Program-made: the position numbers and the translations under genes
NCBI GenBank assembly: GCA_029204225.1
Contig: CM055100.1
Span: 25,241,106-25,305,105 of the forward strand
Direction: 5' to 3'
DNA: 64,000 nucleotides
Source of the DNA: Diphasiastrum complanatum
Taxonomy: Eukaryota > Streptophyta > Lycopodiopsida > Lycopodiales > Lycopodiaceae
The notes under the pieces: generated by a model
Told to the model about the DNA's origin: nothing
What the model saw: the letters and a program-made list of their open reading frames with translations, nothing else
The model's database searches: none
Shown: positions 57,311 to 64,000 of the stretch, piece by piece
Layout of the letters: each line of letters begins with the position of its first letter
How positions within the stretch are numbered: the stretch's first letter is position 1

Positions 57311-57976
57311 TTACAGTGTGCTCCATAGGTGTGTTCTGCATACATAGCCAAAAATCCTAAGATGATCTACCTTAGGCTTTTTCTTATACAACATCTCAAA
57401 TGATGTCTTTCGTCCTATTGCAAGATTTGGAAGCCTATTACAAAGATAGTTTGCACATGCAACTGCCTCTCCCCAAAATTCTTTAGGCATAGAAGCTTCT
57501 AGCCTAATGGCTTTTGCACATTCACACAAAGTTCTATTTTTTCTCTCAGCAACTCCATTTTGCTGAGGAGTATATGAACAAGAAAGCTCTCTTTGAATAC
57601 AACTCTTACAAAAGTCTTTAAACTTATTGGAAGTGTACTCTCCTCCACTATCACTTCTTAAAGCTTTTAACTTGAAAGGAAACTGCTTCTCTACATAAGC
57701 TTTGAAAGTAAGAAAAACATCATAAACCATGGCTTTTGAAGACAACATATAGATCCAAGAATATCTTGTATAATCATCTACAAAAGAGACAAAGCAGTTG
57801 GCTCCTCCTTTGCTCTTAGTTGATGAGAAATGAACATCAGAGTGTACAAGTTCAAATAGTTGCTTTGTCTTGATACTTGATCTAGGAAAAGGCCTTATGT
57901 GTGACTTTGCCAGCACACAAGCTTCACAAGGTAGAAGCTCCTTTGACAGTGTCTTTGGTAGACCAACAACTTTTCC
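57311..57976 (-). pseudogene. Copia integrase
   Basis: Continues the gag-protease frame after a single TAA at 57977-57979: LLPCEACVLAKSHIRPFPRS, LVHSDVHF (first Asp kept), SFVDDYTRYSWIYML, ALRSDSGGEYTS (second Asp), and PQQNGVAERKNRTLCECAKA (Glu). Then FWGEAVACANYLCNRLPN follows, and the frame stops at the deletion junction. The three catalytic residues are present, although the usual CGP after HSD is replaced. Confidence 0.88.
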
Positions 57977-59380
57977 TTATTTGACCATAGATTGCATGGC
58001 TTTGAAATTGGGATGACCCAATCTCTTGTGCCATAGATCCTCCTGTAGAACCTTGGTCTCATAAGCAGTATCTGAAATGTTAGCACTCTCCCTATAATCT
58101 AGTTTGTACAACTTACCAATTCTAGATCCTCTAGCAATAACTTCATTTTCTCTTGAGATTATACACTTGTCAACTTGAAACTTGACATCCAATCCACTAT
58201 CAAACAACTGTCCTACACTAATGAGATTCTTGGTCAATCTAGGTACATACAGTACATCATGTAAGCAAAAAGATTTTGATGATGATGCATGCAATGGAAT
58301 ACTACCTATTCCTTCAATCCTACACTCTACATCATTAGCAGTATGGATTGATCTTTTTGCTCCTAGATATGGCATGAGATTAGTGAAAGAGTTCCTAGAA
58401 CTAGACATATGGAAACTAGCCCCACTATCTATCCACCAGACTTCTTCATTCTTAAATGGAAAAGATGAAAAAGTAGACATCATTAATGAATCCTCTCTTT
58501 CACTCTCTACACCCTCATACTCATCCTCATTAGTAAGGTTAGCTTGCTTAGATTGGTTCTTCTTCTTGAAACAGTTTGATCCATAGTGTCCTTTCTTGCC
58601 ACAGAAAAAACACTTGATCTTTGATAGCTTCTTCTTGCCACTTGATGTTGCAGCTTGTGAGAACTGATCCTCACCACCTTCTTTGGCTTTGTCCTTCTTG
58701 AAGTGTTGTTGTCCTTTGCCCTTGCCTCTTGACTTGTCTCTGATGAAGAGTGCTTTATCATCTCCACCATCTTTCAATGAAAGTCTGTTGATCCTTGGCA
58801 TCTTGTTCTCTTGTTTGCTTTCTTCAGCAAGGAGAACACCTTGCAGTGTCTCCAAGGATGGAAGATCCTCCCTAACAACATATGTCTGCACAATATTGTC
58901 ATACTCATCTCTAAGTCCATTTAGGACTACTTGAACAAGTTCAGTGTTCTTAAGAGCATCACTAATACCAGCTAATTCTTGATGGAGATCCTTAACTCTC
59001 ATGACATATGATAAAGCACTCTCATCTACTGTCTGATAACTTAGAAATATTTGGTTTCTAAGTGTAAGCAATCTAGAAGTATTTTTGATTTCATAGATTG
59101 TTTTTAGAGTATCCCAAGATTCCTTGGCAGTGGTGCATGTACTGATCTCTCTTAACACTTCATTGGTAACATTCATTTTTATAAAATGAAGGGTAATTCT
59201 GGTTCTTTTGTGGAATGCTGCAGCTTCATTAGGTGCAGCAGGTTCTTCTTCAGCTCCACTCGCAATATCCATTACATCTTGTAGAATTAGCAATGATTCC
59301 ATTCTGATCTTCCACATTGCATAATTGGAACATGTTAATCTCTCACTGTGCTCTAAGAAATGTGAACTAGATGAAGACAT
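57977..59380 (-). CDS. Copia Gag-protease-pre-integrase polyprotein
   Basis: An intact 467-residue frame beginning MSSSSSHFLEHSERLTCSNY. Residues about 12-190 are the UBN2 gag domain (NYAMWKIRMESLLILQD, ESWDTLKTIYE, ELVQVVLNGL). A Lys-rich linker leads to a CCHC zinc knuckle (C257-C270), then the protease motif WWIDSGASFHM (Asp 318), HDVLYVPRLTKNLISVG and the pre-integrase LWHKRLGHPNFKAM. It ends at a TAA that separates it from integrase. It could still yield Gag and protease, so this copy may package RNA if transcribed. It is the same subfamily type as the 16-25 kb elements but clearly distinct in sequence. Confidence 0.9.
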   Translation of the reverse strand: MSSSSSHFLEHSERLTCSNYAMWKIRMESLLILQDVMDIASGAEEEPAAPNEAAAFHKRTRITLHFIKMNVTNEVLREISTCTTAKESWDTLKTIYEIKNTSRLLTLRNQIFLSYQTVDESALSYVMRVKDLHQELAGISDALKNTELVQVVLNGLRDEYDNIVQTYVVREDLPSLETLQGVLLAEESKQENKMPRINRLSLKDGGDDKALFIRDKSRGKGKGQQHFKKDKAKEGGEDQFSQAATSSGKKKLSKIKCFFCGKKGHYGSNCFKKKNQSKQANLTNEDEYEGVESEREDSLMMSTFSSFPFKNEEVWWIDSGASFHMSSSRNSFTNLMPYLGAKRSIHTANDVECRIEGIGSIPLHASSSKSFCLHDVLYVPRLTKNLISVGQLFDSGLDVKFQVDKCIISRENEVIARGSRIGKLYKLDYRESANISDTAYETKVLQEDLWHKRLGHPNFKAMQSMVK

Positions 59381-60154
59381 CTTCTTGGTGAGAAATTCTA
59401 GTAATGATAAAAAATGGGGTTGAAAGGATGTTGCTTGCTATCTCAATCTAGAATCTAACATAGATGTTGATCCACCCTATGAAATCTAGCAACAGATGTG
59501 AGAACAAATTCTCAATATAGAAAATCAATCTATCTTGAATTTGGATCTTGCTTCAGTCACAAAAGAAGAAGCACATGCAAGCAAGAAGTCTATCTCTCCC
59601 ACAAGTTTCAAATTACTGATAAACTCTCTAGGAGCTTACTTTCAACTCAAACACAATAATATGTGTGAAATGAAAAGTCTAAGACCTCAGAACACTCACT
59701 TCTATCCAATTTTACTTGATTGACAGTGAAAATTGATGAAAATGGTGCAAAAGACATATGTGTGCTCACTTTGGCATATCCCATGAGTTGAGTACCCTCT
59801 CAAACTCTTTGATTGCCTAAAACTCTTCTAAAAAAAAATCAAATTGATCTAGAAACAAGAGCAACACATTCTACTCTCCAATACCTATCCAACAAGCCAT
59901 AGAACATCAATTTTGGATCATTCCTTGAGAAGTAACACTCATTAATGAGGGCTGATTTCACACGTGTGAGATCTCTGTCCATACAAAGCTCCGCTAGATC
60001 AGATCAGCCTTGATTTGATCCACTTATAATCCACAGATTGCTTGTTTCTCAGCAAATTTGAATCCCTTTCCAAAATCTGAGTTCCTGCAAGCAAAAATAC
60101 TGATGATTAGATGTATACACGCTCACCTCTTCAAAGCATGAAGCTCTGATACCA

Positions 60155-60812
60155 TGTGAAGTTTTTAGCATGTGTGAACTTCACCACACACCCTACAGGA
60201 TCTTACTGAGGTGTTGTGATTGCACAAGATTGATCAAAGAACAGTATGCTTGAAAAATCTAAGGCAAGAGCACAATGGCATACATCTGATGAATAAAACT
60301 AACTTGTCACTATGAAAAATGAATGTCATAAATAATTCTAAGTGTTCAGTATGGGAAAAAGAGGCTGCTCTCGGGTAGAGAGAGAAAATCAAGCATCGAA
60401 AACTCAAGTAGAGAGAGAATGAGTCCAAAACACCAAAATCTCAATATTCACAATGTGGCAAAACATGCCCAGCTTTCCATACATGAGAGAGACTCGAATT
60501 CCTACAGTGGAGCTGCATGTACTGCATGTCAACTCATAAAACTGCCTAGACATGTGTAGATCACATAAACTACTTTGCATGTTGCATGCACTGATTGCAT
60601 GTGGCTTGCATGCATATAATAAAACTTTGCATGCTATCTAAACATTTGCATGTCATCATAATTGAACCTATCTAACTCAAATCCGAGCTACACTAGAAGG
60701 ATATGTGCTCAATTCACTCTCCTTTTATGTACAACATGAAATTTAGTGGAAATCACCATGGACATGATTCCAAACTTGAGATAGGAAGATAATATTTTTA
60801 ATAATCTTCACA
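60155..60812 (-). repeat. 5' LTR of the 56-61 kb Copia element
   Basis: Pair of 55917-56573. The gag leader beside it (about 59945-59970) carries the palindrome TCACACGTGTGA. Confidence 0.92.
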
Positions 60813-61192
60813 TGGATCACCTCAAAGGAGATCAAATGGAGTGAAATGCATTTGAAACAACAAGAAATGGCTAAAACTGTGTGCTTGTTAGAAAGAGATT
60901 TTCCAACAACTTTCATGGATATACAAGTTCATCTACTTGTGCATTTGGTTGATGAAATTTCCATTGTTAGGCCAATGCACACTAGATGGATATTCTACCT
61001 TGAGCGTTTCATGAAAGTTCTAAAAGACTTTCTGAGACGAAAGGCAAGGCCATAAGGTAGCATCGTAGAAGGTTGGCTTGTTCAAGAATTACTGTTTTAC
61101 ACCACATATTCACAAATACAACCTAGTGCGCCAAGGTTATGGCGTGATGAAGATAATGAACGCGTTAAAGGTGAATTACCTCAAGAAAAATG
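60813..61192 (+). pseudogene. CACTA (En/Spm) transposase fragment, DUF4218 region
   Basis: The frame from 60846 gives MAKTVCLLERDFPTTFMDIQ, VHLLVHLVDEISI, PMHTRWIFYLERFMKVLKDF and RRKARP, then TAA at 61053-61055, then GSIVEGWLVQELLFYTTYS and APRLWRDEDNERVKGELPQE. This is the DUF4218 domain that follows the TNP2-type transposase core in plant CACTA elements (FPPxFFDxMxHLxVHLxxE ... RWMYPFERxMKxLKxYVRNxARPEGSIAEGY). The transposase core is missing; the Copia element lies where it should continue. Confidence 0.82.
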
Positions 61193-61949
61193 AGTCGTAA
61201 GAAAAATGTCTACGTCGTTACGTGAAGAAATTGACTTTCATTTTATACAATTGCGGAAGAATGGACAAGTGGATTTGAAGTACAAAGAAGCCAAAAAGGA
61301 GAGCATGTGGCCTTGAACAATCAGTTTAGCAGTCACTAGTTAACCGTGAGGTCAAATCTGTAAGGCCCCGGTTATGAGGAGAAGCCCTAATTGAGCACGG
61401 TTGTTAGTATGGGGTCTACTATGAGACCATGATGGTTAGGAGATGGCTGGATTGCATAGCATGAAGTCCTGGGGGGTCCGGGGGGCGGTAGCCCCCAGTG
61501 GGGGGGTTGGGGGCAAGAGCCTCCCCCGCCCCCCTTCCCCTGATGGTATGGCCTCTTCATCATTTGGCCTTCCGACTCCCTATGCAAAAACACACTTTTG
61601 GTGTTTTGCATCCCTTTTGTCCCTTGGCTGTTCGCGCTCTCTGATGGTGGTCGCCACTATATAACTACCACATTGAGAAGCATTCCTAAGTAGTTGGAGT
61701 TTTCTGTTATTGTGCAGATCAGTCATCCAGAGTCTATTCTAGATCGCCATTGAAGCCCTTCTCTAGGGTGCACAGATTGGATAGCACCATCATCATATGT
61801 ATTGGCTTTATTATCATATTTTCAGGTTCATGTCCATTGTCTCTTGTCTATGCTGAATTCAATTGTCAATTATAATACTTGTGTTATTGGTAACCAAGTT
61901 GGATTTGTGGCAAGTGAGAAAATACTTATTCAAGAGATTTGACATAAAA
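61193..61949. other. Unassigned sequence with G/C-rich foldback
   Basis: Possibly more CACTA tail up to about 61340. A G-run and C-run block lies at 61471-61540. From about 61680 the sequence could be a decayed LTR or leader of the following Copia piece, but I find no partner. Confidence 0.35.
61471..61540. repeat. G-run/C-run block with hairpin
   Basis: GGGGGG, GGGGGG, GGGGGGG and GGGGG runs with CCCCC counterparts (GGGGGGCGGTAGCCCCC folds). It is quadruplex-prone and strikingly unlike the AT-rich surroundings. Confidence 0.8.
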
Positions 61950-63018
61950 GAACGGGGCACCTCAACTTCAAGATGTATGTAACTTTTATTGATGATTTTA
62001 GTAGATTTTGCTGGATCTATCTACTAAAGAGCAAAGATGAAGTTTATGATGTCTTTGTGAAGTTCAAGAATGCAAGGGAGAACCAGTTTTTCACAAGGAT
62101 CAAGTGCTTAAGGAGTGACAATGGTGGAGAGTACATATCTACCAAGTTTAAGGCTTTTTGTGATGAGCATTGGATCAAGAGGGAGTACACAACTCCAAGG
62201 ACACCACAACAAAATGGAGTGGCCGAGAGGAAGAATAGGACTTTATGTCAAAATGCCAAAGCCATGAGGTTAGGTGCTAATCCTCCAAAACCATTTTGGA
62301 ATCAAGCTTTGTTGTGTGTTAACTTTCTATGCAATAGGTGGCCGAGTGCTATATTGGATGGAAGAACACCTTTTGAGATGATCCATCTTCAAGGAAAGGT
62401 ATATTTGTTGGATATAGTGAGGTGAGTAAAGCCTACAAGGTTTACATTCCTACTACTCATAAGGTGATTATTGGTAGAGAAGTCATTTTTTATGAGGGGA
62501 ATATTCCAAAGGTGTCTTCAAGTGATGATGTTGTGGATGGATCTAACATTCTTGATGTTGATGTAAAGGATCCTACTTTAGATGGTGATGATGATGGACC
62601 TTCATCAAGTCAAAAGCCAAGGAAAACATCAAGGCAAAGACAAACACCTTCAAGGCTCACACATGATGAGAAGGGTAAGCAAGTGGAACTAACTCATTTT
62701 GCTTTTCTCACATGCTTTGGTGAATCTTCTTGTGTAGATGATGCTATGCAAGTAGATATTGGATATCATGCTAGAAAATCAACTAATGGATATGAAAAAG
62801 AGGTCTTAGTCAATGGCTTTGATGGTCAAGTGGAAGATGAAGAGGTTGATCTCAAAGGGCTTCAACAAGGCAAAAGGGAAGTTGACAATTCACAATCAAT
62901 ATTGATGATAGCTCCCCCTCTTGAGAATCACTCTTTAGCTAGAAGTAGGCTTTGCTCCTTTGCTCCTCAATTGGAAACTCCCTTTCTCCTCACAATCATC
63001 ATTGGTAACTCTTATTAA
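61950..63018 (+). pseudogene. Copia integrase fragment with internal deletions and unusual tail
   Basis: KRTGHLNFK (pre-integrase) is joined directly to MYVTFIDDFSRFCWIYLLKS, so the zinc finger cysteines and first catalytic Asp are deleted. The core continues CLRSDNGGEYIST, PQQNGVAERKNRTLCQNAKA, FLCNRWPSAILDGRTPFEM, then skips to GIFVGYSEVSKAYKVYIPTT in a shifted frame (two overlapping open parts, 61973-62425 and 62422-63018). After HKVIIGREVIFYEGN an acidic/Ser linker runs to residues I do not recognise (YEKEVLVNGFDGQVEDEEVD ... APPLENHSLARSRLC) instead of RT. Confidence 0.8.
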
Positions 63019-63942
63019 TTGGTGAGGCTAATGAGGTTTGGTTGAGGCTAATTATTATCCTTTTTTGTGGTACATAACTTACTTGTAGAGGTTTGTTGCT
63101 AATTCAACACAAGTTTTTTGCAATATAGAGAATAAGAAGAAGGATCTGGAAGAGAGGCATCAGAAGCACCAAAACTAGACTATAATTTGTGGGTCCATTT
63201 ATGTAGATCAAGCTGAAATAATTAACCAAAACAACATCACAATTAAAGCAGAGTGAATAGAGTGAAGTGCAAAGTTTTCTTTTAACAATCAAAAGGTGAT
63301 GGAATGAATCATGGAGCCATGAATTAAGGCATCATTGAGGCAGGTTAGGGCTAGAGTAGGAGTGAGAAAACCCTAATATCATATCCAAGTCCATCAAAAT
63401 ATATAATGGATAAAAATCAGTGTACAAAAGATATGAAATATAAGCAATTTCATTGTTTGTACATGATTTATTAATTAATTGAATGCAATTACACTTAGTT
63501 TGAGTGCTACAAAGTCTGAGGCCAATCCAAGCTGAATAAAATGGAAAGATAATGAAGCATAGTCAAGCTCTTGCCTTGTAAAGCTAGTCTTGATCTTGGA
63601 GGCCAAAACCGAGCTAAAACAACTACTTGTGCAATCTCTATTACTTGAATACATTTGTTGGTTGATAAAATATTCTACACATATGGTAGATTGTTGAAAA
63701 CTCTATCTCAATTAGTTTTCCTCCATGCTAGCACCCGTTGCCTTTCTTTTGATTCTCCTTTTACAATTTTTGTAGTGCTCAATTGCCTGTCCGTAAGTAG
63801 TATGCCCAGTATATGCATCTTAATTGTTTGAGTTCCTTAGGCTAGAACTTATAATTCCAAGCAGATGGCAACATATGCCTTCTCCTCCTAGACATGAAGC
63901 ACCTAAACAAGCTTGTGACCCTTGATAAAGCCTTGTTATCAC
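63019..63942. other. No recognisable feature
   Basis: AT-rich sequence without domain-bearing frames up to the edge repeats. Confidence 0.4.
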
Positions 63943-64000
63943 CTCTCTCTACGAAACGTGCGTTCTCTCTCTACGGGATGTACATTCTCTCTCTACAAAA
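63943..64000. repeat. 22-bp tandem repeat running off the window end
   Basis: CTCTCTCTACG followed by an eleven-base variable half, with units at 63943, 63965 and 63987 (the last cut by the edge). Confidence 0.8.

Larger units (their letters stand above)
55917..60812 (-). mobile_element. Copia LTR retrotransposon lacking the RT palm
   Basis: LTRs 55917-56573 (657 bp) and 60155-60812 (658 bp), TGTGAAG... to ...CTTCACA. Flanking five-mers are TAGAT (55912-55916) and TGGAT (60813-60817), a target duplication with one change. The primer site TGGTATCAGAGC (complement of about 60143-60154) follows the 5' LTR on the minus strand. The interior encodes gag, protease, integrase and RNase H with an internal deletion of most of RT. 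It depends on an intact relative. Confidence 0.92.

Noticed and set aside
58182-58934. Plus-strand open frames of 83-134 codons
   Set aside because: Antisense of the intact gag-protease frame 57977-59380.
61387-61664. Gly/Pro-rich open frames on both strands
   Set aside because: They reflect the G-run/C-run block.

Overview
This is plant nuclear DNA from a large, retroelement-rich genome. Three things point to a plant: a HAK/KUP/KT potassium transporter, a type II metacaspase (a class of land plants and green algae), and the plant telomere motif TTTAGGG in a short internal array. Only two host genes are recognisable in 64 kb, one of them with very long introns, and nearly everything else is LTR retrotransposon debris. 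A gymnosperm- or fern-like genome would fit, but I cannot name the species from the sequence.

Layout. 1-5.0 kb is non-coding, with CT/GA microsatellites and a LINE-like reverse transcriptase tail wedged against a GA array; it is probably upstream intron of the transporter. 5.0-9.2 kb (+) holds the last six coding exons of the KUP transporter; its N-terminal exons lie left of the window. 9.2-16.1 kb is mostly unrecognised sequence, with an LTR-like block at about 11.0-12.5 kb and a decayed Ty3-type gag at about 14.4-15.1 kb. 16.1-25.4 kb is a nested pair of related Copia elements: an intact-looking Gag-protease element (-, TSD TTGCC) sits inside the left LTR of a second, opposite-strand copy (+), which itself carries a foreign Copia RNase H-LTR piece. 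25.4-28.6 kb holds decayed Copia RNase H and RT fragments and a cluster of strong hairpins. 29.7-32.1 kb (-) is a complete two-exon type II metacaspase.

33.1-39.0 kb (-) is a mosaic of Ty3/gypsy and Copia fragments joined at several breakpoints, one beside the telomere-like array. 39-41.6 kb has minor Copia scraps. 41.6-55.7 kb (+) is a large Ty3-like element with 1.2 kb direct LTRs, a decayed gag and a second unidentified coiled-coil/proline-rich ORF, but no pol. A Copia element (45.9-51.0 kb, -, TSD CACTT) is inserted in it. 55.9-60.8 kb (-) is a Copia element lacking the RT palm, inserted beside a CACTA transposase fragment (60.8-61.2 kb). 61.9-63.0 kb (+) is a rearranged Copia integrase fragment.

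The two host genes are unrelated (potassium transport; cysteine-protease proteolysis and cell death) and show no operon-like link. The best candidates for something undescribed are the non-autonomous Copia family that keeps gag-protease plus a degenerate integrase tail, the pol-less large element whose 25-bp tandem repeats precede each of its two ORFs, and the foldback cluster at 28.2-28.54 kb. All calls come from reading the sequence and from family knowledge; no database search was run.
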